DNA from: Mytilus edulis
Taxonomy: Eukaryota; Mollusca; Bivalvia; Mytilida; Mytilidae
DNA length: 64,000 bases
Assembly: GCF_963676685.1 (NCBI RefSeq)
Contig: NC_092356.1
Coordinates: forward strand, 202,281-266,280
Direction of reading: 5' to 3'
Position numbers and translations under genes: made by a program. Every line of letters begins with the position of its first letter. The first letter of the stretch is position 1. Positions 22,342-35,322 of this stretch are shown here, one piece after another. The notes under the pieces were generated by a model. It was not told the origin of the DNA, searched no databases, and saw nothing but the letters and a program-made list of their open reading frames with translations.

Positions 22342-25300
22342 AGGGAAACTTCGCAAAAAAATCAAAAATTGATATTATGTTCATTCTGTATAAAAATGTT
22401 CAAATTCATAGATATTAAAGTTTTATTCCGCTAGATAAGCGATCACCATCGATTTTAAATTTAGAGTATCAATTCTCCGAGATCCGCCATCTTGTCTTCT
22501 TTCCCGATGAATATAAACGATATGTCTATAAACCACAAAGAAACAAAACTACAGTAACCGATGTAGTCGTAATTGCGTGTCGATATCTTGTCAATCGTAC
22601 GGTTGTTTAATACGACTAACTAACTTGATACGGAAAATATTCTTACTTTTTTTAAATTACCATGGTCTGTTGTTTTTAAACTGTTGATATTGGAATTAGG
22701 TGAAAAGTCAAAGTTGAAATCATAAATAAGTGTTCCGTGAAAATTGTTTTCGAAAATCTAATTTGTTCATAATTCTTTAAAGTAATAAACTTTTTTCAAA
22801 TATATCTTGATCTTCCCTTATCTGATCACCAGCATGGCTAAAGGTATTACTTCCAAAGGTATTGTGAGGGGTGTGAGGTGACACGTCCAGGTATTCAAGC
22901 GATTTCCTGTCGGGCTTGCAAGTTCATGCATCGTTTCACTTCTGCAGGTATTGATCAGTGTACACGGCTGATAACTTATAACTTATAACTTTCCATTTTG
23001 AACTATCAGATGTATAATATACAACTCTGTCTTACTTGTCATTACTAAACTCATACGCTTGTTTATAAATAACATTTCTGGTGTAAAGAATATAATTCAT
23101 AATATATAAATCATACCCAAAAAATAAGATTTGATGAAATTAAAATCTATTTAAATATTTTTTCCAAGGGTGAATTTGGGAAAATGTAATATATAGTCAT
23201 TGTCAATAGTGAAGGACAGATTGGAACAGACCAGAAATATTGATTTAAAAAAATGTACGCACTTGCCGACGATTCGTTTATACGACTGGATATAAAGTTA
23301 CGGAACTATAGCGCAATTTAAAATATATACGTGTATACATTGAACATAAGAAAAAAACATATATTTTGAATAAATAGGGGTAAAAGTGTTGTAAATAGAC
23401 TAGCCAACGTATGCCAACAGTATGTAATCATCGAATATCGATAGACTACAGTTGTATACCAAAAGAAGAAGAGAACCAATTTGATTTAAATACAGGTCGA
23501 TGTATAACTTTTGCTTTGGTTCATTGAAGCTGTGGACCTAGGAAAATCACAGATTTATATTTCAATAAGATTGTTCTCAAACAAAGGAAGGAATTCGTCA
23601 TCACAATTGTTATATATGCCACTGGACGAACACTAATTATCCCCAGGGGATGTGAATATTTTGCTGGGAAACTTTTGAGTATCAAAGTTTCAAATTAATT
23701 TAGGGATTTATTTTCTTTCTTGGTATTCAATAACCGAAAAAATTTGTAAGGGTTCCGCGGAACCCAGTGTCTCGCCTATTTTTGCTGTAAATTGCAGACT
23801 CAACAACAATGAGGGAAAAAATCAATAAAAATATTCCTCTTGTTACATGTACTATTTTATGATTGCAAGAAAATCTAAGTCCATTTAAAAGTAAATTACA
23901 GAAAAAACTGAGTAATCTTTTTACAAACTTTACTTCTGGATACAATATTATGATCATAAATAAGCTTCTGTCCAAGTTTGGTACAAACCCAGGATAGTTT
24001 AAGAAAGTTATTAAAATTTTTAAAACTTTAACCACAGAGTGAATGTAATGGTTCCCTGGAGAAAAACTAAGTCCATTTAAAAGTAAAATATGGAAAAAAT
24101 GGATTTATTTATTTACAAAATTTACTTCTGGATACTATCTTATGATCATAAACAAGCTTCTGTCCAAATTTGGTACAAACCCATGATAGTTTAAGAAAGT
24201 TCTAAAAACTTTAACCACAGAGTGAATGTAATGTTTCTCCGCAGAAAAAACTAAGTCCATTTATAAGTAAAATATGGAAAAAATGGAATTTTATTTTTTC
24301 AAAATTTACTTCTGGATATTATCTTATGATCATAAACAAGCTTCTGTGCAAGTTTAGTACAAACCCAGGATAGTTTGAGAAAGTTATTAAAATTCTAAAA
24401 ACTTTAACTACAGAGTGAATGTTTTGTTTCCTCGCAGAAAAAACTAAGTCCATTTATAGTAAAATACGGAAAAAATGGAATTTTATTTTTACAAAATTTA
24501 CTTTTGGATACTACCTTATGATCATAAACAAGCTTCTGTCAAAGTTTGGTAGAAATCCAGTATAGTTTAAGAAAGTTATTAAAATTTCAAAAACTTTAAC
24601 CACAGAGTGAATATTTGTTGACGCCGCCGACGACGCCGACGACGACGGAATGTAGGATCGCTTAGTCTCGCTTTTTCGACTAAAGTCGAAGGCTCGACAA
24701 AAAGAATAAATTACTTGTTCGCTAAATAGGGATATTCTTGTCAGATAAAAGAATTTTAGTTATATTTAAAAAATAGGGAAATATGACATTAAATTGGTTC
24801 TGTCTTTTTTTAAACATCGTTAAAACGATGTGTGTCTAAGGTGAACGCCACAAGAACCCTGTAATACTAGTACGAGAGTATAGCATGTAAACATTCCTTC
24901 TCAATAATATGGTTGTATTGGAAAACTTTTCATACAGATTGACAACTCATTGTCCGATATGCATGTAATATTTGCCACATGACGCCCATAGTTCTTTCTA
25001 CCATCATCACCTTATTCCTTGATATTGCTGTAAACATCGATGGTTCACACCCAAACAAAATGGGAGTAATGAACCTTCAGAGCTTCTCCGTGTTATACAC
25101 TTGTGAAATATATAGACGAAATTTCTGTATTGAAATGAATCTACATCTCACAAACAGGATTTTCAAATAACGATTTTGAGTAATCACCTTACAAACCAAT
25201 ATAAACGTATGGCAAGATATAACCATGAAGGAATTTAGTTTTTGTCAGAACTCATCACTATATCATAAACATATACGTATATATATGCATACAGTTTCAA

Positions 25301-26944
25301 ATATCAAGAACAAGCGGTCGATGTCGATAGTCCGTTTTCTAACTGTTCAGAGTTAGACGTGTCACTTGTTCATTCTTGGAAGCCTTCATATTCCCCGTCT
25401 AACGATGGGGACTCTTTCTGATTGTGTTGACCTTAAATGCTTGTATGGTAATTCTGTCGTTTATCTGTACAAGCGGTTGCATTTCCTCTCCTTTCCCAAC
25501 AAACAAACGAACGAAACGCTACTAGTCTGCTTTCTCTGGAGCTCATCCTCAATGGCTCTTATACGTCAGGAAACTTACATGTATACTAATAATGATTGTT
25601 TCAAGAACAACGATGTATGGACGAACTATTCTAAATTCGTCAATATCAGTTATGCATGACTAAAATATAACTTTTATTACAACTACTGTATTACTTATTT
25701 GGATTAATGACGGCTATCATGTTCAACATTGCACAAATATTATCATAGAATTTAAAAAAAACCCCTCAAAAATCCTCAAAAGAAATAATGCCTTAGCTTA
25801 GATAATTGGTATTCTTTTCACAAAAAGTTCGTGTAAATGATTGTCAAATGAATTTAATTATGTAAGAATAAAATGTTAAAAAGAAACTAAAAAAAATCAT
25901 GCATGTTGTATGTTGTATTTTTTTGTCAATTAAAAACTTTAAAATTGCAATAGTTTTATTAGCATTTAAACACAGCCAGATTTGAATACAAGTTAAGAAA
26001 TTCCGGTAAAGTCAATGATATCAAACAGATGTACAATGGTATATCAAATTGGGTAATATTGCATTTAGTTTTTATTAAAGATTAAAACTACTATTGTTTG
26101 CTTCATATTTGAATCTTTACGCCAATTGCCGCTAAGAAAGTAATCAAAAATTGTTTCCTTTTATTTTATACACTTTCGGAATTACGAATCTAAATTTTAT
26201 TTTCAATTAATTTACACAATTTAATTATTGTATCTTTATTCTCATCGTGTATTAAATCTTAGTGTATTAACATCGTGACAGCATACTCTTTCTAATCCTT
26301 TCTGTTTATCCTTTCCAAATAACAACATTTATACCTGTGTACGCTTGAACTCACACCTGCGGCTAAATAGCTACAAGGTAAACGAATTGACCTCAAGCCG
26401 AGAAATATACAGTGACCTTTACAAAATAATATACACACTCTGCTCACACATTAGTTGCATTGAAATGATTATCAAAACAATAACGGTAAATAGAACTGAA
26501 ATATTTTCAGTTCAATATCAGTAAAAATGTTCAATAAATATTTTATGAAAAAAATCTCAACAATAATTAATTAAATTTATTCAAAAACATTTACTAGAGA
26601 TAATTTTATAGGAGTTTAATTCAATCAATACAAAACGGTATATGCATATTCATTTTCGTTCATTCTTATATTGTGGTTAATAACTACGACCATTCGTCAG
26701 CTGTGCGCTTTTAATTACGTATATTGTCGATAAGCTATAAGAGTTAAACAGATTTTATTTTTTCCCAGAATTCAATAAATCGGGCTAATACGTCACGACC
26801 CACTCGAGAATTCAACCAAAAAAGTTACAAATACTTGATTTTCTCCGTTATTAGAAGGAATATAAATTTAAAACTTTGCAAATGTGTTTTTTATGTTAAG
26901 ATGAACATAATTAGATGATAAGTAAAAAATCGCGGAATTTCCCT
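22342..26944. mobile_element. 4.6-kb DNA transposon with TTAA target duplication
   Basis: Left end 'agggaaacttcgc'; the right end in reverse complement is 'agggaaattccgc', and 'attatgttcat' recurs further in on both sides. TTAA flanks the element at 22338-22341 and 26945-26948. Removing it joins 'catgtTTAAccccgccgc', which is the uninterrupted sequence found in other copies (for example reverse complement of 59892-59906). TTAA duplication suggests piggyBac or Kolobok. No transposase is recognised: the open frames at 24979-25170 and 25366-25659 match nothing I know. It contains a nested family F element. Confidence 0.8.
23735..24690 (+). repeat. Family F repeat with four 185-193-bp internal tandem units
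   Basis: Begins 'ggttccgcggaacccagtgt' and 'ctcgcc', ends 'ttagtctcgctttttcgac' and 'taaagtcgaaggctcgac'. Between them, units starting near 23930, 24120, 24305 and 24497 each hold 'acttctggata', 'atcttatgatcataaacaag', 'cttctgtccaa', 'gatagttt.agaaagtt' and 'actttaaccacagagtgaat'. A GACGAC-rich run precedes the right end. Related copies lie at 30445-30785 (minus) and 38660-38790. Confidence 0.75.
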
Positions 26945-27235
26945 TTAACCCCGCCGCAAGTTTGCGCCTGTCCCAAGTCAGGAGCCTCTGGCCTTTGTTA
27001 GTCTTGTATGGTTTTCGTTTTAGTTTCTTGTGTATGATTCGGAGTTTAGTATGACGTCCATTATCACTGTACTAGTATACATATTTTTAGGGGCCAGCTG
27101 AAGGACACCTACGGGTGCGGGAATTCTCGATACCTTGAAGACCCATTGGTGGCCTTCGGCTGTTGTCTGCTCTATGGTCGGGTTGTTGTCGCTTTGACAC
27201 ATTCCCCATTTCCTTTCTCAATTTTATGATTTTCG
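26945..27235 (+). repeat. Remainder of the family P1 3' tail
   Basis: Continues the tail that starts at 21983: 'ccccgccgcaagtttgc', 'cctgtcccaagtcaggagcc', 'tagtatgacgtccattatca', 'ggggccagctgaagg', 'ggttgttgtcgctttgaca' and 'cattccccatttcctttctc'. Together with 20650-22337 this is one element split by the TTAA transposon. Confidence 0.75.
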
Positions 27236-27720
27236 TTTGGCTATGTTTTATTTGCATACGTTTGGCCATGTATGATATTTTATCGATTAACCATCCATTT
27301 AGCGTGGCTCGGTACTTATACATCCCGCCAATGTGTTTGTATTGTCTTTCATTTTTTACTGGTGTGTTTTGTATATGCGACTTTTTGTATTTCTTTGGTT
27401 CTTATAACGTGACTCTGTACTTTAAAAGATCCCGTCAGTATAATATTATTCTATTTCATGTCATTATGATATAGTTCTATTATAAATGACAAAATACGTT
27501 GAACCACAAACGTCAACATTATTCAATCGCGTAGCGGAATGAACTATTTGTGGATTCTTATAAATTCTATACAACTTTTGTACTATTTTGAATTTCGGTC
27601 TATTTCTGAAATTGATTCTTACGTATACTTTTGATTTTTTAACCCTGTATGCTAACATTGCCTATGTGAAATTTTTAAATTGTTTGTATATACAGACCTT
27701 CTAAAATTCAAACTGACCAT

Positions 27721-28060
27721 TATTCCGTGCGTTCATCGTGTATCGTGCGTGTTGCGTGCGTGCATCGTGCGTGTATCGTGCGTGTACCAATCGTGCGTTC
27801 ATCATTCATCGTTCCGTGTATTTTCCGTGTAACGTGCGTGCATCGTGTATTCTTAATCGTGTATCGTGCGTGTATCGTGTGTGTATCGTGCGCTCATCAA
27901 TCATTCATTCTTAACCGTGTATCGTGCGTGTATCGTGCGTTCATCAATCATTCATTCTTATAACCGTGTATCGTGCGTTCGTCAATCGTGTATAATTGTG
28001 TAGATCAGATAACGTGCATTTGTGAAACGTTCATCTCTAATTGTGTAACGTTCATACATT
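27721..28060 (+). repeat. Subterminal array of CGTGCGTGTAT-type units (left)
   Basis: Irregular tandem units built from 'cgtgcgtgtat', 'cgtgcgttcat' and 'catcattc', 10 to 15 bp each. The open frame through it (27727-27963) is low complexity and not a gene. The array faces its mirror image at 38950-39188. Confidence 0.85.
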
Positions 28061-28379
28061 GCGGTTTTTATATTATAGTATAGAGCTCACCAAAGCTTAT
28101 ATTTTTTCTCACGGTTAAAGTATATGTATATAAATAATTTAAATAAAATGTACAGTCATACTTACTTTCTTGTAGACACTTAATTAACTTCATCGTACAT
28201 AACGTTCATACAGATTCATGACTTTTTGTGTAAATATTTTTACATCTGTAAATATTTTGTGGTTATTCGGTGAATCTTGGCTGGGACTGACACATTTTCA
28301 TATAACGATACATGTTGTACGTACAAACAATAACATTATATTGAAATTTCTACGACAGAAGAGCTAAAATTGGAATTTC

Positions 28380-28780
28380 TATTCAACTGAGCGAAAATGG
28401 ACTTAAAAATATACTGCTGGCCAACTGTTATTTGTTAAAAATATTCTGTCAATTAAAAACAGATGTGTTTTTGCAAAATTTAAATGTGGGGTAGCTCCAC
28501 TAAAAAAATAGAAACTGGAAAGTATGAAACAAAAGTAGTCCACGAGATGACATGTGTTGTAGCTCTACTATTGAAGATGAACTTCATGTCATTCTTAAAT
28601 GCCCATTATATGTAGTTTTAAGACAAATATTATACATTTTAATGAACATTTTAACCCGCGGCTATAATTATCAGATAGCGAAAATTTTATATTTTTATTT
28701 AATAACGGCAATGTTGCTGCTATAGTCGCCAAAAACACCAACAATATTTTATTGAAAAGAAACTATACAAAAATGTTTGG
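28380..28780 (+). pseudogene. Decayed retroelement-type ORF end with zinc-knuckle-like motif
   Basis: Broken frames give AKFKCGVAPL..IETGKYE near 28465-28530 and, after a frameshift, EDELHVILKCPLY near 28575-28615. A pattern of the form RCG..P....GRY followed by C..C...EDE.H.L..CP.Y is common at the C-terminus of LINE-type reverse transcriptases. No RT core is seen upstream, so this is a fragment; assignment is from motif recognition only. Confidence 0.45.
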
Positions 28781-29594
28781 TTGTAAATCCTAGGTAGATT
28801 ATAATTCTTCGCTTGTTTGGCAAATTCCTATGCTACTAAGATATTTTCAAATATTTAAGTTTTGATAAATACCTTTATAAATATCATTTTTGTCTTAGTT
28901 TCTGATGGTCACTTGCACGTTATGTTATTTCATTGAGAAAATACAATAAACAAGATTGTCGGGTAAATGTGGATTGCGGATTAAAATGTTAAATGTCAAA
29001 TATGAATTAACAAATTAAACTGAGTGTTTGAATTCTCTTTTCTGAATTTCATTTAAACTAAGCTAAAATGTTTTGTGGAAAATTGAATAAAAATAAACAT
29101 TATATGTATTTGAAGGCATTATTTTAATTAAACAAATATAAGATCACGCAAATACATCATGTATTATTTTAAATTGAGGAACTTTTAAAACTTGAAATTG
29201 GATTTACAAGTTTAAGATATAATCTTGTTTTATTGTTGTTTTTTTTTTTTTTTTTTTTTTGATTTTATAAATTAGTTAAATATATGGTATTATCATAACA
29301 AGTCTTTACTTGAATGGAATAAACATGGAACACTTTCACGGATTCATTTTTTATTGTGTTCATGGTTGCCTATCAATGACACCGTTTTTAATGTATGTCT
29401 AAAAGATTATAACCGAAAAATAATTTACAATAGTACGTTGTTATTGACTAGGTTGGTCCCCTCCGTAAACATTCAGTATGCATTCGGAACATACATATAT
29501 TAAGGTATTGTCAAGAATTTCAATAACGGCCGGGAAACAGACTAGTTGTTAACCTTCTATGATTATTAAAGAATGACGGATGTTGTTTTTTTAT
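28781..29594. other. Non-coding, AT-rich, nothing recognised
   Basis: No gene. It contains a T run at 29239-29261 and is otherwise unremarkable AT-rich sequence between the RT-like relic and the first Mutator-like element. Confidence 0.4.
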
Positions 29595-29999
29595 CGGTAC
29601 GTCTAAACACTGCTAAGGAATCCTTAGTGCACTAAGACTTTGACTATACAATGCCGCTAAGGACTAGAAGGAGTGCTGTTATATGTATTATTTTTATATA
29701 TCATGATAGAGATTGATATTTTATGCATAAATTTCAAATTTTACAGAAAAATAAACGAAATATTCAACATTATTTAGACACGTGCCGGTTTTTCTTTGAT
29801 ATTCCGAAAATCAATGAACCGTTTGACACGTGCCAAATAACATATATATATATAGCAACTGATTAAACAATGACGATCTATTTTATTTTAAGTGATTTAA
29901 AACAATTGTATCGAAAAGATTTATGCTTCAAATATTTATAATTAAATGTGTTGTTCTTATTTAAAATGATGAAAAGGACAAATAATTTTGCTGTTGTTT

Positions 30000-30075
30000 T
30001 ATTTCTTTTGCAACAAAATTGTTTTATTTCTTTTGCAACAAAATTGTTTTATTTCTTTTGCTACAAAATTGTTTG
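30000..30075 (+). repeat. 28-bp tandem repeat, about 2.7 units
   Basis: Unit contains 'gttttatttcttttgcaaca' and 'aaattg'; the last unit has 'gctaca' in place of 'gcaaca'. It lies inside Mutator-like element A. Confidence 0.85.
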
Positions 30076-30444
30076 CCATAGGAGCACGACTTTGATGTGC
30101 GCCAACTTATAAATAAGAGTGAGGTCAGCTTATTAAAATGTTTATGTAAGATATACGGAGACAAAAGGAATATATATATATTTATAAGTGTTTTGTTTTT
30201 ATTTTAATTCCGACAAAGATGCGTGTAAATACAAATGGTTTCACTAAAAATATGAGTAAATTCCGAAAACCATCATAAGGAACAACTATGTTAAGTTTCA
30301 TGAAATGGATAAGCGGTTTTCAAGTTACAGTGCGACATGCGGACGGACGGACATTTGTATACCATAAAACGTCCCGTCAAAATGTTGACGGGCGTATAAA
30401 AAAGCGTAGTGCGCCCGTATGTCAAAAGAAATCTGATTTGTATG

Positions 30445-30785
30445 TTTTTTGTCGAGTCTTCGACTTTAGTCGAAAAAGCGAGACTAAGCGAGACTACATT
30501 CCGTCGGGGTCTTTGAAATTTTAATGACCGTTTCTGAAACTATCCTGGATTTCTATAAAACTTGGACAGAAGCTTGTTAATAATCATAAGATAGTATCAG
30601 GAAGTTTTAAAACATTTATTAGATTCATAAACTGTCCTGGGTTTTTACCAAACTTGGACAGAAGCTTTTTTCAATCAAAAGATAGTATCAACAGGAATAT
30701 TTTATTGATTTATTTCCTCATTGTTGTTGAGCATGCGATTAACAGAAAGAATAGGCGAGACACTGGGTTCCGCGGAACCTTTACG
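30445..30785 (-). repeat. Family F repeat, short inverted copy
   Basis: Starts 'gtcgagtcttcgactttag' and ends 'gcgagacactgggttccgcg', the reverse of the 23735-24690 copy. It has only about one and a half of the internal units ('cctgg.tttctataaaactt', 'ggacagaagctt'). Confidence 0.75.
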
Positions 30786-30844
30786 ATTTTTTTAACAAAT
30801 TGTCTGTTTAACATATTGTATGAGATAATTTATGAAATAATTAC

Positions 30845-30960
30845 TGTGGTGTGTTCATTACTCACTGTTGAAGGCCGTGGGGTGACTTATGGTGAAAACT
30901 TCTGTGTCATTTTATTTTTTGCGATGAGTTGTCTCATCCCAAATCATACCACATCTTTTT
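30845..30960 (+). repeat. Family A dispersed repeat, short copy
   Basis: 'gtgtgttcattactcactgt', 'tgaaggccgtggggtgactt', 'cttctgtgtcattttattt' and 'gttgtctcatcccaaatcat' follow the family A end in order, with some divergence. Confidence 0.6.
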
Positions 30961-31649
30961 CTTGTTATCAAAACTTCAACATGTATTTTCAAAAACTTTA
31001 AGAACGATTGTACGAATATGTATTGAAACCTCGTAACCAGCTTCAACATGTTCATGTGTGGACAAGTATCATTTGCAAATCTATAAAACACGTATTCAAA
31101 ATGGCGATTAACTGGAAACAACAAAGTATACATCAATTTTTGAAAACGCTCCACGAAGAAGTCAAGCTGACGACGGACGACGACAAAGTGATACCAATAT
31201 ACGAACGCAAAATTTGTATGCGGTCTTTGAAAAACCGACATTAGAACTATTACTCTGTTGACAAATTTATCATTTACTTGAAATGATTTCAAAATACACT
31301 TGAGAAAATACTTCTTCGTTCTGATTTTTTTTTTCAAGAATTATTCATTTATAAGATTCCAACTTTACCGATCTTGTCGATTAAACGTAGGAGGATTCCC
31401 GTGTCATCAGTTATGTAATTTGACACGTGTAAGACGGTTCGTTGATTTTCGGCATATCAAAGAAAAACAGGCGCGTGTCTTGATAATGTTGAATATCTTG
31501 TTTATTTATTATTACTTTTCTATAAAATTTGCATTAAATATCGATATATACCATAATATGAAAAGAAATTACATGTAACAGAATCCCATCTAGTCCTTAG
31601 TGGCATGTTAAAAGTTCTTAGTGCACTAAGGACTCCTTTAGACGCACCC

Positions 31650-33033
31650 GTGTTTTTTTTACCATGGGGTGTTTTTTGTTCTGTTACTGAGGAGATTTTT
31701 TGTCTTTTATGAATCCATATGACAAAGACTCCAATAAGGATAAATTTTGTTTCATAGAAAAAAATGGTAGTTTTTATCCAATTTTTGTTCATTTTTATCG
31801 GATATAATAAAATACAAACAATTAATTGAAGTTTCGTATGCATCTATCAAGACCCAGCAATTTTTGACTAGTATAAAGGGTTGCCTTTGTTTTATAGCTC
31901 AAAACGGTATTTTTCGTTTTGCGTTACATTGGGTTGAATAATGAAATAATAGCTCAGCACACTTCGGCGCAGACCAGCAGACTTTGGCGCAATGGAGTGC
32001 GATGTTTTATAAAACACGGGATATCTTAATTAAAGTCTACATATGTGCAATTATTATGAGCAGTATATTTGTTTCAATGTCAGTATATTTTAGCATTTAC
32101 TATAGTGTTATTGCCTATGGGTGTTATAGTTCAAGTTGCTGCGTTCTTATTGAAAGATCGTCCTATTTGATGTTTTGCAAGTGGAAATTATTCTTGCTTC
32201 TACATGTATCGTTACTTAATTTGTTCCTCTAATGAGATCCTCATTTACCATTATATAATCATAAGAATAGTTTGTGGACCCGTATGTATTTAGGGAATGA
32301 TACTCAATCGTACGTATAAAAAACAAATCTTTCGTGTATTCCCGTTTCACAGTCCTACATGTATATTGAATTTTACTCACAACTCAGTAAGTTGATACCA
32401 GCGCGGGGTACATATATGCTTAAACCTCTTATTCTTGGATTGCTGTCTGATTGACGAATACCCGTCATTTTATATATTTAGATTTTTAAAATTTTTTTTT
32501 TGAGGGATGCACCCAGTTGCACCTTTTCATTTAAGATATATTTCCGTGACGTAACCTTGAAAGATTAGTCACAGGACTAAAAACTATAAGGGAAATAAAA
32601 CTTCTTCTCGCATGTTGCACTTTGGGTAATAGTTCTCTTCGACAAAATACTGCCTTGAACTCAATTTTGGTATAAATATAAAGAAATGTATATTTTTGTA
32701 AACAACAAAAGCTAGGTAGCATATCCCTTAATTGATACAGGCTCTTAAATTCGACAATGTTTAGAGACAGTGCTGTTAGCAAGTCAAGGTCACTAAACTC
32801 TCATTATCCGTTTAGAGATTTTCTGAAAATACAATGGCTTTTGCCTTATTCGAAACTAAAACATTAGCAAATATAACTGGTGGCCTTCGGCTGTCAATTG
32901 TTCTTTTCGGGTTGTTGTCTCTTTGACACATTCCCGATTTTCATTCTTAGTTTTAAAATAACTAAAAATACTATTTACAATTGTCAGTTCAAAATACATT
33001 TAAGAAGTCAGTGCGATGATACATGTTATATTC
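31650..33033. other. Non-coding, between two Mutator-like elements
   Basis: No gene recognised. The only repeat seen is a scrap of family P1 tail at 32878-32945 ('ggtggccttcggctgtc', 'gggttgttgtctctttgaca', 'cattccc'). 33025-33033 is the left copy of the 9-bp target duplication of element B. Confidence 0.45.
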
Positions 33034-33628
33034 CGGTGCGTAGAAATACCGCAAAGGACTTCTTAGTGCACTAAGGAGAAAGTTTTTGCACTAAGGACAC
33101 TAAAACAATACGCTAGGCCCACAAAGAACATGGATATAAGAAGATATAAGTATATAACTCATAATTTTAAAGTTTGGTATTAATAGCTTTTGTAGTTTTG
33201 AAGTTAAATGACTTTTCAATGATCTTTAATCAGCGTGCCATTCGACACGTGACCAACGGCTTATTGCAAGTTCCCAATCATCATGTCCAATCAACCTTAT
33301 CGAATAAACAATTATCTTTTGATCGTTACTAATTGATTAGTTAATGGTAGTTTTTGAATAAACCTAACGGTGTCTCTGGCGTGGTATAATTTCAGATCAT
33401 TTCAAATGATGAAAGAAAAATTAAAAATTGAATTTTGTGTTTACTTTGCCTTTGTTTTATTTTGTTTTAAAGGAAATTGTTAAATAAACCTCTTTTTTTT
33501 TTTTTTAAAGAAGCCAATTTTGAGATACAAATTGAGAAAAAAAAAATGCTTCTGAGATTTCATTTCTTATTTACAACACAAGAGTTTACATCTATTATTA
33601 TACCTTGAAAGATATCTGAGAATAAAAA

Positions 33629-35118
33629 ATGTGGCGTCCGTGGGGTTCTTCAAAACCCGATTACAAACGTGTAATAGAAAGACTTCAAGAGGTAAATACT
33701 ATTTTATGAAATAACATACCGTTTTTTTTTATTTTTCAAAAAGAGAATAATCATAACTGTGTACTATGAAAAATACTTTTATTACTGATGTCAAGGATTT
33801 GTATAGTAAGTCTTACTATACAAATCCTTGCTGATGTCAATGCCTTTTTTTACAATTCATCTTTATTTGATCATTTGAAGATGAAGACCATTTTCTTTTA
33901 CAATGTAATAGACATTTGAGAAACCAATATATTCACAATGTTGTTGAAGTTCATTTTCAAGTTAACTTTTGGTTCAATATATAAAATTCGTTGTATATAT
34001 AGTACAGCAAGATTATGAATTAATTGTTATTCTCCTCTATATGCGAATTTTGTATGATTATAAAATTTAATGCTATAAATATAATACTAATGCATTTAAA
34101 TACCAAAGGTAAAATATTTTGTATGATTAGAAAATTTAATGTTATAAATATAAACACTAATGCATTTAAAAAATACTGTAAAAAAATATATATGGCAATC
34201 ATACCACATCTTCTTTTTTATATTAATATTAGTTGAATAGCTATTGCACGTGTAAAATGTATATTTCAAGAATACAAAAAAACGTTAACTTCCAAAATGT
34301 ATTTTAATAAAACAAAATTTACGGGAGCAATTCATTTTTAATCAGACGATTGTGACACCATTATTAACAATACTATAAGTAAAAACTTTGCACGGATTGT
34401 GCACTTTGATAAGCTGGTGGCGAACAAAATCTTTTCAAGAACATACACACGCTTTATATATTTATAAACTCAATTCGCCATACCCTGCCTTGAGCGGAGT
34501 TATGCTAGATCCACGGGAAGGGTACTATCAAACCGACTCTTCAGGGTACAATTATACAAGTACTTCAACTTCTACTTTTACTAAATGAAGGACGGGTTTG
34601 CTTGTATCTTTGCAAGTAGGCATGGCATGACGGGGTTAACACCCGACGGTCAGGTGCTGACGGCTTTCCCATTGCACGGATCTTCCTATATTTGTTGGTC
34701 CGGTATTTTTTCACTGGGACGCCTCATATTATACTTACCACTCATGAACCACAGATTTAAAATTGCAACAGACTGGAAGCCGCAGATTCTGCCAGAATTA
34801 CTGACCAAGATATTCGACATAACAAAACTTCATTTTATTGACATAAGGCGATCGATATATGGTCAAGGAAACTACGAACTATCCGAATATTTTCAAAAAT
34901 TCTACACTTCTCCTTATATATGGGGCACAAAAACTCCCGAAGAAAAAGATAAATTGTACAAAAAGGTACTAGCGCACAAGACCTTAACAGACAAAATGAA
35001 TTTCTCATCAAATGGGAAACTCGTCATTCCCAATGTGAAGCGTCTAGCTCGTAAGCCAGGTCAACGACATAGACCAAAAAGTGCAGCTGCAAGAACAATG
35101 CCGCGGTTTGCCAAATGA
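33629..35118 (+). CDS. Cargo gene of unknown function inside Mutator-like element B (exons 33629-33691 and 34591-35118)
   Basis: Exon 1 encodes MWRPWGSSKPDYKRVIERLQE's first 20 residues and one more, ending gag|gtaaat (phase 0). Exon 2 follows a pyrimidine-rich tract and 'aaatgaag' in phase 0 and stays open to a TGA after the basic end (RLARKPGQRHRPKS..). Joined, it predicts 196 aa: no signal peptide, one hydrophobic stretch (FSLGRLILYLPL), an aromatic/charged middle (YGQGNYELSEYFQKFY) and a lysine/arginine-rich C-terminus. I recognise no family; the basic tail resembles those of some ciliary proteins, but that is only an impression. An open 66-codon frame at 34388-34585 lies in the intron and could be an alternative exon. 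No stop or frameshift breaks the model. Confidence 0.5.
33792..33830. other. Perfect 19-bp hairpin flanked by short direct repeats
   Basis: Arms 'caaggatttgtatagtaag' and its reverse complement with a single t between. 'ctgatgtca' occurs directly on both sides. It lies in the intron of the cargo gene. Confidence 0.9.
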
Positions 35119-35194
35119 TTGTACTTGACTGTTACATAGTGTATCTATATATGTAAATATGTATATCAATATAAATTAATTTAAAAACTATGTT

Positions 35195-35322
35195 ATAAAC
35201 TGTTATATTTTTTAAATGTCATGAAGTGTTATGTTTTAAAAATGTCATAAACTGTTATATTTTAAAAATGGCATAAACTGTTATATTTCAAAAATGTAAT
35301 AAACTGTTATATTTTGAATTAT
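35195..35322 (+). repeat. 30-bp imperfect tandem repeat, about four units
   Basis: Units of the type 'aactgttatattttaaaaat' plus 'gtcata' directly downstream of the cargo gene, inside element B. Confidence 0.8.

Larger units (their letters stand above)
29595..31649. mobile_element. Mutator-like element A (long TIRs, non-autonomous)
   Basis: Left end 'cggtacgtctaaacactgct' then 'ccttagtgcactaag'; right end in reverse complement 'gggtgcgtctaaa' then 'gtccttagtgcactaag'. Similarity continues inward for about 250 bp, including 'gacacgtg' and 'ttgattttcgg' blocks (29780-29840 versus 31395-31475). The flanks are T-runs, so a target duplication cannot be decided. Inside are a three-copy 28-bp repeat, an inverted family F copy and a family A copy, and no transposase. 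Confidence 0.65.

Noticed and set aside
27727-27963. Open frame rich in Cys, Arg and Val
   Set aside because: Translation of the CGTGCGTGTAT array; the mirror array at 38987-39223 gives the same kind of peptide.
29595-31649. A clean target duplication for Mutator-like element A
   Set aside because: Both flanks are T-runs, so any match is uninformative.
34388-34588. 66-codon frame as a separate gene in element B
   Set aside because: It lacks an ATG start and cannot be joined to exon 33629-33691 in phase with a visible acceptor; it may be an alternative exon or chance.
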